Shown: positions 46,102 to 59,544, counted from the first letter of the stretch. The stretch is DNA of 64,000 nucleotides from Dillenia suffruticosa (GCA_033439265.1 JAVTVX010000002.1:4474001-4538000); one strand, 5' to 3'. Notes: a model not told the origin generated them from the letters alone. Translations and numbers: made by a program.

Positions 46102-46942
46102 ATAAGAAATTTTTTTATTACATAGAAGTCTCAATTTCAAGAAAGACGCTTAATAAAAAACTTTTAATTATTCAGATATCCCTACGAAAACTAACTTATA
46201 AAATTATATTTATAAAGTAACATGCAAACTCTACAAAACAATGCAAAATGTCTATCATACTCTCACTTTATTAGGGAAAAATGAAAAAACCAATGCAAAT
46301 AAATTAGAAACTCTAATTTGTGTTATATTATCATTTATCCTGTGTTTGGAGTTTGTATGTAAAAAAATTTGTAGATTTAATAATGCACCATCTATGAGGA
46401 CAAGCTTCAATCTTGAACCTTCCAAACCTTACATTCTGATTATTTTCCGATGTACACTTAACTTCACGAGGGTAATAAATCCAAAATAATTCTAAATATC
46501 GACTCATCAATTTTAGATGGTTCTCATCTCGAGTCTAACACGATTAAATAACACTTAGTTTTACGTTAAAAATCATATTTATCATATTTTGAATCTAATA
46601 CGAATATATGATTTTATATCATATAATTATTAAATAAATTATAATCACCAAAATTAATGTGTTGACTTAAATTATTAAGTCGACATCTGTTTATGAGCCA
46701 TCCCTATTCCAAACTCGTGCCCGAATACAATGGCCGAGTCCACCCAAAATGGTGGGCAGGGCCACCTCTAAATTATGGGCCTAGGCCTACCACTGCACCA
46801 TCGGACCCCCGAGCCTGAGGTTCCTTCCACGCCCATTGAAGCGTCACTCGTATTTCTTGCTCTACCCGAAAGAGGCAGAAAGAAACGTCCGTTTCTAAAG
46901 AGGAAGGGGGACGGGAGACGGGGATATTTCTTCTGACAACGA
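44342..46942. other. CAD upstream region and divergent intergenic DNA
   Basis: CAD (minus) and the next gene (plus) are divergent, so both promoters lie here. It holds an imperfect tandem duplication at about 44715-44838, a poly-A run at about 46071-46098, and a segment near 45600-45960 with GCCAAGCC and GAGCTTGGCTAAGCCGAAAGCTC words like those of hAT-type MITE ends. No gene seen. Confidence 0.5.
44715..44838. repeat. Imperfect tandem duplication upstream of CAD
   Basis: GAAAGGTTTAGCTATTGATT ... GGTCCACTCCTATCCTCCAC is followed by GAAAGGTTGAGCTATCGATT ... AGTCCACTCTTATCCTCCAC. It lies about 370-500 bases upstream of the CAD start codon. Confidence 0.8.
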
Positions 46943-49900
46943 ATGGGTTCTTCCGGAGTGCAAGTATCTATATTCGTTGACACAAGCATGGGCACCCGGA
47001 TTGCCATTTCAGTTTCTCCTGACATCACTGTTGGTGACCTCAAGAGTAAGTCCTTCGGTGTTCGCTGTTCATGATTTTTTGGGTTGCTTCTCCATTTTTT
47101 TTTTTTTGCCTTAAACGACAAATCCATTTGTTAATTTTGAGGCAATTTAGAGAAAACCTATTACTGGTTTGATCTCATAACTCATAGGATTCTGCTCCCG
47201 GATGGGTTTGTCTAGATTGTGGCTCTTTTTCTTCTCTGTATATGTGTGGACCGACATAGTAATATAAGAGAACCCAGGAATCCCATGCCCTTAATTTAAT
47301 CTGACAATGTGTTCTGGAGTTAATCGTGTTACTTGGTTATCTCCTTTGTTTGACCCTTTAGTCTAATTTGAATTGAATGCTGTATGACTATGTATTTTAC
47401 TGAATGCTAGAATAACCTGTGACAGTAACAGCAGTTTAAATGTATGTGGCATATAATCGGACACGAGACATGACTAAGACATGGTGACACGGCAGAGTTA
47501 TAAAAATTTTCTACGATTTTCAGTTACAAAGTTCTTAAGAACACAACACATGCGGCATGGACAATCTAGAACCTTCCATACAACATAGGTTTAAATAGAA
47601 TTATAGTCATTTTGGCACAGACAGATACATAGGACACGGCCACAACACAGTACGGACATGCTGATATGGCAAAGTTAGACAAATTTTACATTGTTATAAG
47701 TTACGAACTGTGATGGCCTGTTGTGTCTAAGAATCGTGTCCATGTCATTTCTAGAAGTATGAGTGTAACACAAGTTCCTTTGATGGAAAAAGCACATATC
47801 GAGGTGCATTGCATCTTGAGTATTGTCTCTGTGATCCGGTCCATGTTTTATAGGCAAAAGTATTGTAGACCACATGATTATGTCATGGGATAAGAACCAG
47901 TAAAGAAAGGTATGTGACTTCACGATTGATAATGAGTTGACAACCATGCCCTCTTTTGTGAAGAAGAGGTTGCTTCTAATAGTTGAGCACAAAACTTCAG
48001 GTAAACTGCAAGCAACTTTATCATTAAGCTAAAGGTTTGTCCATGGGATAAGAAGTGAGTTAACTAAACTTATCTCACCAGTAGAAAAGGTTTTGAGGTT
48101 CAGGCAATAATAGGACTTGTGTTTGGACAGTGAGCATATTGGATGCATATGCCCCTCAAGATGTGAAATAGCTATCTAAATTATAATTTGTCTTTCATAA
48201 AATGCAACTTAATTGTCATGTATACATGCTTTAAGATACCAGACGTTGTGGTAGTTCAGGTGAAGGCAACAGGGTTGAAAAAATGATGGAGTGGCAAGGA
48301 CTAGTACTTGATTTTTTGATGACATAATTATACATAGGAAGTTGATTTCGTGCATTATATTTTGTTTTCAACTTTTGGTACAGTTTGTAACTTTTTCTCT
48401 TTTTGTTCTCTGATGTCTTTGATAATGTTATATTGGGATTAAGTTCCAGTTTGTTGTTGTTGTTGTTGTTGTTGATGTCTTTGATAGTGTTGATTTTCTG
48501 TGGGTGCTCTTTGATGCCTGTTTACTCAATAAGAAACACAAGAGGAAACTATTACAAAGCAAGGGTGGATAATTTTGCATTAAGGGTGGCAATGGATACA
48601 ATTTGAGATCTTTGATACACAACATATGTTTTTCCTTATCATGTATTTTTACGGGGATAAAAGAAAACAAGTATGATATCCAATGAAACAAGAATTAGCC
48701 AGTGGAACATAAATGAGGAAAGCCTATTGTGTCTATGATGAGGTTTTCTAGCAATGAAAATTGAATATTAATGTGAAAAGCTTGAAAGTCTATTAGATAA
48801 ATTTTAAGAACTCTTCCGAGGTTGGAATGCACTATCTCACTTAAAAAATGAGACAGTGATGTCATGGATGCTTTGCAAACTATAATAGTGGAATAATTTT
48901 TAGATTTTGTTGGTATCAGCAAAGGCTGGAATCCCATGGTGACTTATTTCATTATGGTTGATTGGACAAATTAGTGACTAATGAAATGCCGGACAAGTAC
49001 AGAAATATAAATGAGTCATGATTTCATGTGTTATTATTGTATTCAAACAACAGATTCTGTTATTAACCTTTTGGACAATTCTAAAGCAATACAACTGAAA
49101 TTCCTGCAAGATAATTAATCTGGTTTTCTGCCAAGTCGTTAAGTATGTCATTAGCCTCTTGACTTGAACAACTGAATAAAAAGTCTTACTTAGATTTCAC
49201 TAGAATTGACAGATACTCCTATCAGCTATTTTTTTACATTCAACCAACAAAAATAAAGAAAAGATTTCTTGAGCCGAACTTGGTGTTCAGTTTACTTGGC
49301 TTTGCTGCAAGATGTTGGTGATATGTGTCTGGCTTGTTAAGCGTGTTAAAATACTTACATAAGTACCAATGCCCTTTATCTGATTTCATATTCATCTCAC
49401 CTTTCACTGTCAAGCTGTTTTTCTCAAATTTTCTGCAGATTAAAGGATGTTTAGGATCTCAAATATAATTGTATCAGATCCTTTCATCTTCTCTGTCATC
49501 TCTGTAATTTACATCTAGCCATTTTGCTAAAACTTGGGTTTCCTGAACTCTGCTTGTTACATTTGTCATGTATCCTTGACCAATATCTGGAGAAATGGTA
49601 CGCGTAAACTCTTTTTTTCCCCCCTCAGGTGAACTTGAGAGAGAACATTTTTGCTGTTTCCCAATGCTGGGTCAGATCAAGATTTTTGGATTAATGGTAC
49701 AGTAGTTGGGATAATCTTTTTATAGTTATTTTTTTTCATTTTTTTATTGGGATACTTTGTTTTTTGATGCCTTTCTTATTTGGTACCGGCTTGCCTTTGT
49801 TTTCCCTTCTGCAGGTTAAGAGAAGGTCGTGCTTTTACCACCTTCCTGAATCAATGCCTATAAAGTATGCTTTCTCTGGTTTATTTAGATCATGGTTTGT

Positions 49901-50780
49901 GCACACTGAAGCAAGACCTCTCAGCATTCCCGAGAAACCTTGTTTGTCTAATGGTCATCCTGTGGAAGTTGGCAATGTCAACTTAAACGAAGGTGGCGAT
50001 GCAAGTGATATTACAGATTCTGTGCAACCCAAAATGCATTATGATAGCAGCAAGGTGGAAAACCCTGAAAGAAAGAATGACAAAATGAGGAGAAAGAGAT
50101 TGCATCATGCCTCACTTTTGCAGCCACGATATTTAAGATGGAATCATCTGTCCAGGAGAAAGATTAGAAAGAAGAAAAAGAAAAGATTGGTGAGGTCTTA
50201 CAAAGATAAGATGGGATTTCTAATCAGAAATGAGAAAAATCCAGTGATGACTATGGAAGTGCAGTTTGGTAGGAATGGAGCTATGAGCCAAGCTGAGCCT
50301 GAAGCATGGAACTCCAACCCTGAGGAGGTCTCTGTGGAGAAATCATCAGAAGTATCAGTCAGTGGTATAATCCAGAGATACTTTTCCTATTATGGATTGA
50401 CCGAGTGTCATAGCCCTTGTAGTTCTGATGTCACTTCTAGGGCCATTGCCAATTGCACAGAAGAGCAATTCAAAGTGAAAGCTGATGAGAAGTGCTCCAC
50501 TGGATTTGGTGACAGCACAAATCATGTGGCAAAAACTCCCCAGAGAAAAATAATATTTCCAGACATGTTAAACCCACAGTCAACAATTTCGAGGGAGGGG
50601 ATTGGGAAACTTGATGTTGGAAAACGCCTTATCATGGCCTCAGGTAATTTTGGGATGTCTTCCAGTATGCAAAGACCTGAGATCTCTTGCTGCAGGTCCA
50701 GAGACCGAAAATTGTTAGCAAGCAAACACTCACCTCATGTTAGAACTATGGTTTTTGAGATTGAAGATACTGATGACTGA
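46943..50780 (+). CDS. Uncharacterised protein, possible ubiquitin-like N-terminus
   Basis: Three exons keep frame with GT-AG introns: 46943-47045, 49629-49696, 49815-50780 (378 residues). The first about 60 residues (VQVSIFVDTSMGTRIAISV, then DITVGDLKSELEREHF, then GQIKIFGLMVKRRSCFYHLPESMPIKYAF) look like a beta-grasp, ubiquitin-like fold: two strands, a helix starting at VGDLK, then more strands. The rest appears disordered, with a strong basic cluster RRKIRKKKKKRLVR (near 50155-50195) that would act as a nuclear signal, and an acidic end (VFEIEDTDD). I do not recognise a named family. The real coding status is supported by clean splice sites and a conserved-looking N-terminus. The 2.6-kb first intron is large. 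Confidence 0.72.
47046..49628 (+). other. Large first intron of the uncharacterised gene
   Basis: Starts GTAAGT and ends CCCCTCAG. It has a TTG trinucleotide run at 48451-48474 and, at about 47455-47740, words such as GACACGGCAGAGTTA and GATATGGCAAAGTTAGAC that suggest a decayed repeat. I find no exon inside it. Confidence 0.6.
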
Positions 50781-53149
50781 AAAATGATAGCCGGAGAACC
50801 CATTGATTCTGTTTTGCCGATCCTGCAATGTGTAGCATCTTCGGAATGTATGCCGAAGAAAAAGCCCTGTATAGACTGGATTTGAAGAATTCATGCTCAG
50901 ACTGATTATCTGTGCAACTTTTGTTCTTGTGTTTGTAGAAAATGTCAAAGTTGCGGGTCTTGTTGAGGGGTTGAAGAAGTCACAAGAGGGTGCTGTGGAG
51001 ATTACTACCAGTTCTAGGATTAGGACTTCATGGGTTGTTTTCTCCTTATGTTAAGTGTCATCCGGTGGCAGGACACAGAGCCTTAAAAAGCATTAATCAC
51101 CAGGTTCAGATGATAATCAAGAAATTGGTAATTTCTGCAGTTGGGTATTGCTTTCAAATTCTGATACCCCTAAACATATGTGTGGTATGATGAGAGAAAA
51201 ATTTTAAAGCTAATATTTCATGGAGTGAATGTTACCCCGTAATATTTTCCCCTCCCCTTATGTATGGACCCATAAGTGAGGAACAGATATAGTACTTACT
51301 ACACAGTAAAAGGTTCCAGGAATGAGAAAATCAATTTAGTTTATATTTTCATTTTGTAATCATATTTGCTTTGAGTATTTTTTTCCTTAAAAAACTAAAT
51401 TTAGTTTTTCTCTCTCTAAAATAAAAATATTAAGTTTTTTGGTACATAAAAGACTTTAACTCAAGACATTTACAAGGGGAAATATAAGTGGAGAAATGCA
51501 AACTAAATTGATCTTTTTAAAATTAATATTATTGATCTTTTAAAAAGATCAATTTTAATTCGTATTTTCTCTCCTAATTTTATTGATTTTAAGTTTTCTC
51601 TTTCTAAAATATAAATTTTAATTTTTTTATTTAAAATTAAACACATTAATTTTTTAAAGAAAAATAATTTATCTTAAATTTTATATTTCTAAAATTTAAT
51701 TTTTGTCTATCTGAAAATAAGCATTTTAATTAATTTCTTCTTTCTAAAAAAAATTAAATCATTTGAATTTTTTATTTAAATATATTAAATTTTAATTTTC
51801 TATTTCTAAAAAATAAATTAAAATTTTCTCTCTGTAACATTAATAGTTAATTTTAAGTCATTTTAAATTTTGTCCCTCATTAATTTTTTATTTTTCTCTC
51901 TTTGAGACTCTACTTGTAGTTTATAAAAATAAAGGACATAATTAAAAAACATATAATAATAAATAATAAATTTAATTTTTATACTAAAATAGAAAATCGG
52001 TTAAATTAGGAAAAAAAATTATAGAGATTGAAAAATGAATTGGTGTTCGGAGGGAAACAGGGAAGGAGTAAAACAAGGAGTCAAATAGGGATTTGAACTT
52101 GTATTAAGTATTTTTTAAAAAGAAATAAAATATATAATAATATAATACAACAATCAAGATCGATAATATGTGAGACTGGATATGAGATATAGGATGGAGA
52201 CAATCCATTTATATTTATGCTAGGGGGAGTGTATCGCAAGTGTACATGGTGTGGAGTTCAAACTTTATATGAAAAATTGGAATTGCGTGTTCATTAAAAA
52301 TAAGTGTAAAAAAAAGTAATTAAAATATTATCATTGTTCTGAAATATGTTAAATTTTGAATTTATAAAAAGTTAAATAAATATAAATCAGAAGATTGAAA
52401 TTTATTGAAAAAATAATGAGTACATTATTAATTAATATAATTAATAATTATAAAGGTTTGAAATGATGAATAAAAATACATTAATTTTAAAATTGGTATC
52501 AAATGTCTTAAATATTGACAAAATTAAGTTTTTATGATTATCAAATTTGAAAATTTGAAATAAGAATGAATCTGAAAATATGAATTAGAATTAAAGCCAT
52601 TAAGATCGACACGTGACACATTATAAGTTGAACCAAGTATGAGGTTACTTCGACCAAAACAAGTCCCGAGTCAACCTAAGGATGGTCTTGAACTGACCCA
52701 AGAAGGTCTCGGGTCGATAAGGCTTGGCGTTGGGCTGACCCAAGCAGGCCTCAGGTCGACCTAAACAACCCAAACAGGTAGCTTGCTCAACTATCATAGG
52801 TCTATGACATGACGTTGGATGAGCATTATGACTATTAATGTATGTAAAGGTGATTAGAAGATAATCATAGGTTTGTTTTAATCTAGCTCAAACCCAATAT
52901 TTTATTGAATTTACATCAAAATTTTGGAAAGTCAAAAGTATGACAGTTTGATTTTATTATTGTTGGAAAAATGTGATACGACTCCGCCTATGAGGGTAGA
53001 CCCGGCCCTCCATTTGAATTTTGAAATTGAGATAGAATGGGATGGTTTTTAAAAAACCAACCCCAACTCTCTCTCTCTCTCTCTCTCAAAAGCAACCACA
53101 GAAGAATGAAGTCGGCGAGAATGAAGTGTGCATTAGAGAATGAAGTTGG
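50781..53149. other. 3' flank and AT-rich intergenic DNA
   Basis: The first few hundred bases are probably 3' UTR. From 51330 to 52600 the DNA is very AT-rich and repetitive. At 52610-52800 there is a GC-richer patch with repeated phrases GACCCAAGAAGGTCTCGGGTCGA and GACCCAAGCAGGCCTCAGGTCGA, which look like retrotransposon LTR DNA. No gene. Confidence 0.5.
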
Positions 53150-53431
53150 CAAGAGTTTGGCCTTTGTTTACTTGTCTCAGTTAGTTTTCGATATCAAATT
53201 CGTCTAGTTGGATGCTCCACTGAATAAGTCGACAAGAGATATCCCTTTTCTATAGAATCAGGTTTAGAGATTGATTAGTCAATAAGACTATGGTATGGGC
53301 TTGGAAATAAAGTTGGTGGCGTTTGATGGTTATGACTAAGGCGAAATCTACCTTCTTGATAGGTCGTTGTCTGCTTTCAAGTCTTGAAATATACGGTTGA
53401 CATAGTATACCGGATTCTGTACGGTGGATTT

Positions 53432-55178
53432 CTACCTCACAAGAACAGAGTAGAGTGTTCGGTTAAAGATAAAGAGATAAAAATAAAATTTCTTATCGAA
53501 AATAGATCGAGAGAGGAGTAGAGGTAACATGAGATATTTTTTGATCCATTCAAATGTTGCTTGGTGTTCTGGTGTCCACCTGAATTTCTGATATTTTTTT
53601 AGAGTATCATATAAGGACATATACTTCTCTCCCACTTTTGACATAAATCGGTTCAGAATTGCAACCCTTCCCGTAAAACGCTGCATCTCTTTTATAGTTC
53701 TCAGTGGTACCATATCCAAAATAGCTTGTATCTTCTCCAGATTCACTTCGATCCCCTAGTTGGTAATGAAAAAACCAAGAAACTTTCCGGAAGTTATTTC
53801 GAAGGTGTATTTTGTTGGATTTAGTTTCATGTTGTAATATTCTAATATTTGGAATATCTCTTCCAAATCCACAATGTGGTTTTCTACTTCAGCGCTCTTA
53901 ACGAGCATATTGTCAACATAAACTTCTACATTTCTACCAACCTGTTCGCTCAAATTCTTGTTAACCAATTGTTGAAAGTTCTCTTCAGCGTTTTTTTAGA
54001 CCAAACGGCATCATCTAGCAGTAAGTGCCAAACTCTTAAATGAAACTAGTTTTTGCTTCGTTCTCAGAAGCCATGCATATCTAGTTATAATAAAAATCGG
54101 CATCCATAAAATTTAAGAGTTGGTGACCTAATGAGTTAATTATTAATTTGTCGATATTGGGGAATAGATAACTATTCTTTGGACACGCCTTGTTGAAGTT
54201 GGTAAAGTTTACATACTTCCTCCAGTTGCCATTGGCCTTTTTTACCATGACTATATTGGCTAACCACTTTAGGTAGTCTACTTCTCAGATAAAACCTACT
54301 ATTATGAGCTTTTAGACCTCTTCTTGTATTATGCGTTGATATTCTGGCATGAATACATTTTTCTTTCACTTAACAAGCATTCGGTTTTCTTCTACAGTCA
54401 GTTTGTAAACCATAACTAAACGGTGAATATCTAGCATATCTTCTAAAAACTATGCAAAAACTTTAGAATGTCGTCAAAGACAATCCACGATTGCAGTCCG
54501 AAGGGTGTTGGTAGATATGCACCGATTTGGATCGTTTGGACTGATTCATCTATGATGGAAACCTCTATCACTTCATCTCTGGGCGGGGCTTGGATTGATA
54601 TTCGACATCATCTCTAAACTCTAGTGTTTCCATCGAGAGAACTTCTTTCTCTCCTCCAATGGTGAAGATAGTCGACGGGTTAGTATCATTATACAGTGTT
54701 GCGACCCCTATGGGATTCCTGAATTTGATTTTCATGTGATTTGAGATTAGTAGTGTTTCCGAGCCATCCAAACTAGGACGATCCGTCATGGCATTGTAGG
54801 GGAATGGAAGTTTCAGCAGATGGAAAGTGGTTTCGATAGTAGCATGGTAGAGAGAGTTCCCTAGATTACGATAAGCAAGACGATACCTTTGGGATGTATA
54901 TATTCGTCAGCAAACCCCTTTATGGGTCCGTTCGAGGGCTAAAGATAAGATAAGTTGAGGTCCATTCACCGGAAGACCTCTCAAAAGAGAAGGTCTCGAT
55001 CTGCTCCTTGATCAACGAAAGTCCTTTTATTAAGGTAGGATCCTATTCCTATAGTGAAGTTTAAGGGATTGTTTCGGTCAACGTTGACTCCTATCAAGTC
55101 ATCGTCGTCAAAACCGATGATCGGCTTTTTTCTCTTTGTTGATATCATGATGGAAAAAAGGAAAACGATGAATGACAA
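53432..55178 (-). pseudogene. Gypsy protease and reverse transcriptase, broken
   Basis: The pieces sit in at least three reading frames with stops between them (for example the break at 53747-53755 between the YVDN part and the thumb part). They belong to the non-chromovirus lineage by resemblance (SGKFLGF, NLEKIQAILDM, LTGR-like FTGR). No functional polyprotein can be made. Confidence 0.8.
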
Positions 55179-55200
55179 TAAGAACTCAGGAAATCCACCT

Positions 55201-55221
55201 ATTTCGCACAGACAATACCAA
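55201..55221 (-). other. Decayed gypsy primer-binding site
   Basis: Read on the minus strand it is TTGGTATTGTCTGTGCGAA. This matches the common gypsy leader TTGGCGCCGTCTGTGGGAA except for transitions in the CpG-rich core (GCGCCG to GTATTG) and one other change. It sits just before the protease, which implies that gag has been lost. Confidence 0.5.
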
Positions 55222-55900
55222 TCTGTTTAAGTAGGTTTGACATCATATATAATGAATCTGCTGACTCAAATGGAAAGGTAGAGTGTATATGATCCTATTG
55301 GAAGGGACTTGCAAAAAGCCCTCTGGTGGGGGATACTTTAACAATCAGGTCAAAGAGCGGTTTTTGATAAGAGAAATAGACTAAAAAAGAGCTCTATTAT
55401 GTCTTTATTTGCTAAGTGTAAGTTCTGAGGACGCATCTAGTTTAGTGGTTTAATGTTGTACATATAGTATTTGTATATGAGTTACTACACCTTCGGAGTA
55501 CTGAAACCTTAGTTCCCTTATGGAGGTGCCGAGATTACGGGATTATAGTGAAAAATTCCCAAAGATTTAAAATGTTGCTGCATAAGGAAGTTTAGATTGC
55601 CGAAGATTTCTTTCTCTTATTAATGATGGTCAAAGGTTTCTTTCTCAACTATATGGAAAGTTGTCTCCGAATGTGGGGGGAAAGTGAATATTGCCTTTAC
55701 TTAAGCAGTGGCATTTGCCTTTACTTAAGCAGTGGCATTGAGCATCGAAGAGATTAAAGAGTCGATCAGACAGCTACAGAGGAGGGTTAATCAGTGCATG
55801 CCGGGAGGATAGGTATAAATAATGCGTTTCGGCACGCTTTAGTGCATTTTATGTGTTGGGGTTCGAACTTATATCTTATGCTAATAGGTAGTTAGGTCAC

Positions 55901-58125
55901 ACTCCGTCAACACTTATATTTATATGGTTAATAAACAAAATCATGAAACCGATTCGTTGTGTATCCCAATATTGTTTTGATCAACTTTTGTGTCTATTAC
56001 TTTGGCTCGTTTCACCAAAATGGCTCATGTCTCTCTCTCTATCTCTCTCTATATTTTCGACTCAAAGTTGGAATTTGGGTATAAAATTGGAATTTCGGAC
56101 TGCTGGTAGGTTGCCTTCATAAATCAAGCTCTAACCCTAACTAGGGCTTTTGTCTACCAAACAATCTAGTAAATGCATAAACAATTATGGCTTTTAGCTA
56201 CCAAATCCAAATCTTACCCGGCCCGAATGTTGAACCTAAATATTTTGTTGTCTAGACTAAACCGGATTTTAGCTCACAAGTTTAAAATTGTAAACAAGTT
56301 TGCAATAAATAATGCCACTATTAAGAACTCATCAAAGATGCATGAAAAAGGGTAATCTTGTGGGCCTTGTTTGGATGGCCTAAAAGAATACAATCCTGTT
56401 AGGAACTGATGTGTGGCTTTGTGTTCACATCACTTTTTCCACTGCATTATTGAATTTATCATCTCAGGAAGAAGAGGCCCCGAAGGAATCTCCACCTTCT
56501 CCCAAATAAGAAGGAAAAAAATTGATTGGCCCTAAAAGTTTTGGTCTGGTTTCCTTTACTCACTTTTTATCTTTAGAAGTCTTCGGCTGATAAAGTTGTT
56601 TAATCCATTGATTCTTGCCTACCCTACCAATTTGGCTTCCTTGACCTCGAAGACACAGGAAGCCCGGAAAGCTCCTTTAAGACCCCATGAAGGGGCAAAA
56701 AATCTCTGAAAAAAGTGGAGTGGTTGCTCCATAGAAAGCCACACGATTGGGATAACCCTTCCCACATTATCAAATCGAATTTGTGCGGACGAAGGAAGTC
56801 ATTAAAAGCAAATTTGTATTTTGTATTAACCATTCTCCTAAAGATTTATCAAACACAGATGTGTGATTTTAGTTTATCATAATAATTAAAAAATTATGAT
56901 GTTTTATTTATTAATCTTTTTATATTATCTAACAAATATCCATTACATAAATTTAATAACTTAATTAATTTAGTTTCAAAATTTTGCATTTATTTTTCGA
57001 TTCGAGTATTTTTGCTTTTACGGATGCTAGTTTAATTAAAATAGCGATTATCATAATATCTTATTTCAGGAAAATCGATTTTGGGCTAAGCACTTTAACA
57101 TTTAATTATAATCACTTAAAGTTACTTTCCATTTATTAAAATCTTATCAGTTATGATAGCTATTTTTTCTCTCAATTATTATCAAATCTGATTGATTTAG
57201 TGAGACGTAACAAGAATTTTTAAAATTTTATCAATTATAATCACTTTTCATTTATTAAAAATATGAGATATCGCTGAAGTTCACTTGCCGAACACAATAT
57301 AAATAGATTGTCAGAGTTTTGTAATTAATGGGATTAGAATATAAAAAAATGTAAAATTTAGTGAAAAATTATAAAATCTTATCGTTCAGATCAAATTAAA
57401 CTGCTTAACAATTTTCACATCTTTTATTAATGGTTAATATCTATTAACAAAATACAAAATTCATTGATACAAAATTCATAATTTTACAAATAACAATTAA
57501 AATTTCCTAATAAAAAATTTAAATATTATTATATTAAAATTCCAACATAAAAAGTCAATACCTCAGTTAAACTAATGTTAACTTTAAAAATAAAATAAAA
57601 TAAAATAAAAAACTCAATTGAATATAAAAAAGTTATTGGTATAAAAATAATTTCAATTTTTTATAGAAACATATATATATTTTTTTTATTTTTTAAATAT
57701 CCTGTATCAACTATTTTTCAGACATTGCACATATAAATTTAAAAATTCATTATTTTATTCTAATATGATGTCTACGTTGAACTTTAAATCCATTCATTAT
57801 TTTATTCTTCAGAATCTACACTAACACAATTTTCAGAACGCATCGTATAAATTTGAGAGCACTTGATATTGAAAATTAATTTTAAAAGGTAAAAATTACA
57901 TTCTCTAATAAAATCATTATAAATAAAAAATAAAAAATAAAAAATAAATGAAAAATACTTTAAGAGAATTTATTTTACGTACCTGACAGGTGTCTAAAAC
58001 TGCAGCCCAAAGCCGTGGCAGGAGGCAGGACCGGGGTCCTGAATGTCATTTCACTGAGAAATAAATAAAATTAGAAAGTTACTTCGCGTCCAAGGAAGCA
58101 CCTAATATAGGCCGAAATAAAATTG

Positions 58126-58157
<32 letters not shown>

Positions 58158-59170
58158 CCTTTTTTTCACGGCTTATGAGATCTTACTTTTATTAATTTAA
58201 TTAAGTTGATAAGAACTTCATTTTTTTAATATAATTTTTTTAATTTTAAATTTTAAATTCAATATTTTTCTATTATATTATTCTGTTTGAAAAAAATAGT
58301 ATTCAAAATAAAATAAAGAATAATTTTGGAATTTGATTAAATTTAATTTATATTATTTCTTAGATTTATAATTTTTTTAAAAAAAGGGAAATAAATATAA
58401 AAAGGGAAGAAATCAACATAAATTTCATTTTTGTGTTCAAGTCGAGAAAGGAAAAATATGATTCTTTCCGTATTTGTTATGGTTTCGGTTATTATATCAG
58501 TTAATTTTTTTATAGTATAAAAGGAAATATATGAAAGTATTTTTCTTTTTTATTATAAAATATTAATTTATATATAAAAGATCTTGTTTTGGAAAATATT
58601 TTTTCTTTTCTTTTTGTCTTTTGTTTATTTATTTTTTAACTAATGTTATTTCATTTGTTTTATTTAATAATAATTTAATAACAGAAATTAAAACAACCCT
58701 CTCACTCTCTTTTTTTAATATTCTTTTTTATTTGATAATAATTTTATTACAAAAATCAGAACAAACCCCTTAATCTAAGATTACAAACATTGTTTTTGAT
58801 TTTTTTTAACATTGTTTTTGATTTTTTTTGGGTGCAAGTTTAGAAAGATAGATATTAAGATTTATGAATTTATTTGATAATAACTATAAATATCACATCA
58901 TATTTTTTATTTTCTTATTTTAAAGTATCAAGTATTATTTTTCTATCTCTCTCGTGCTCACAGGGTATATGATTTTTATAAATCAATCAAGAAAAATAAT
59001 AATTTTCAAGTGTGTTGAACGAGATATAATTTTAAATAAAATTCTTTTTATCTTTTTTTTTTTTTTACTTTTTCCTTTTATTTTTGTATTACTTATTTCT
59101 TTATATTTACTTTATTATAAGAATAAACAAAAAAGTTCTACATTCTAAAAATTTAGAGGGCTGTGTCAAA
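55901..59170. other. AT-rich intergenic DNA
   Basis: No gene found. It contains a 17-T to 30-T run near 58130-58157, many A/T runs, and a GC-richer patch at 57980-58060. The CT-rich part from about 59190 begins the 5' UTR of the next putative gene. Confidence 0.55.
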
Positions 59171-59477
59171 AAAAAAAAAAAAATGATTATCTCGCTCCTT
59201 TTCCTTCTCTCTGTGCCTGCCCGATCGCATTGGCTATGAAAATCTCTTTTGCCAACCAAAAACCCTAAATTCGATCGCAACTGCATCCATAATCGTACTC
59301 ACTATACATTTCATCAGCTTTCTCTCTCTGTTTCGATCTTATCAAATTATTTTCTTACTTTATTTACTTCATATTTTTCTCAATCTCTCTCTCTCTCTGA
59401 CTCGTTTAACTTTGAGGTTCTCAGTTTCTTGATCGACTGAATTGATCGGTTTTCTCTTCGTGGTTCTGCGTTGGGCA

Positions 59478-59544
59478 ATGATTTCATCATTTGGTTGAAT
59501 CGGAAGGAAAAATGAAGTTGAAGAGACGGAAGGCTCTGGAAGTG
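59478..59544 (+). CDS. Possible first exon of a gene, with a small upstream frame
   Basis: A CT-rich leader (59190-59511) is followed by ATG at 59512 and the short basic peptide MKLKRRKALEV, then GTTAGT, a good donor at 59545. A six-codon upstream frame starts at the ATG at 59478 and ends at a TGA at 59496-59498. This layout is typical of a real plant gene start. The downstream exons could not be found with confidence in the window, so the product is unknown. Confidence 0.35.

Larger units (their letters stand above)
53150..55900 (-). mobile_element. Ty3/gypsy retrotransposon, degenerate, no visible gag
   Basis: On the minus strand the order is a decayed primer site, protease, reverse transcriptase, RNase H remnant. 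The protease (55178-54981) has KRKKPIIGFDDDDLIGVN and VDQGADRDLLF, where the active DxGSS motif is lost. The RT (54369-53432) has SQYSHGKKGQWQ, then VEVYVDNMLVKSAEVENHI, then KLNPTKYTFEITSGKFLGF, then KIQAILDMVPLRTIKEMQRFTGR. The catalytic YVDD is YVDN. No gag is found between primer site and protease, and no integrase below 53150. Ends and LTRs are uncertain; LTR-like DNA probably lies at 55225-55900. Confidence 0.8.
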
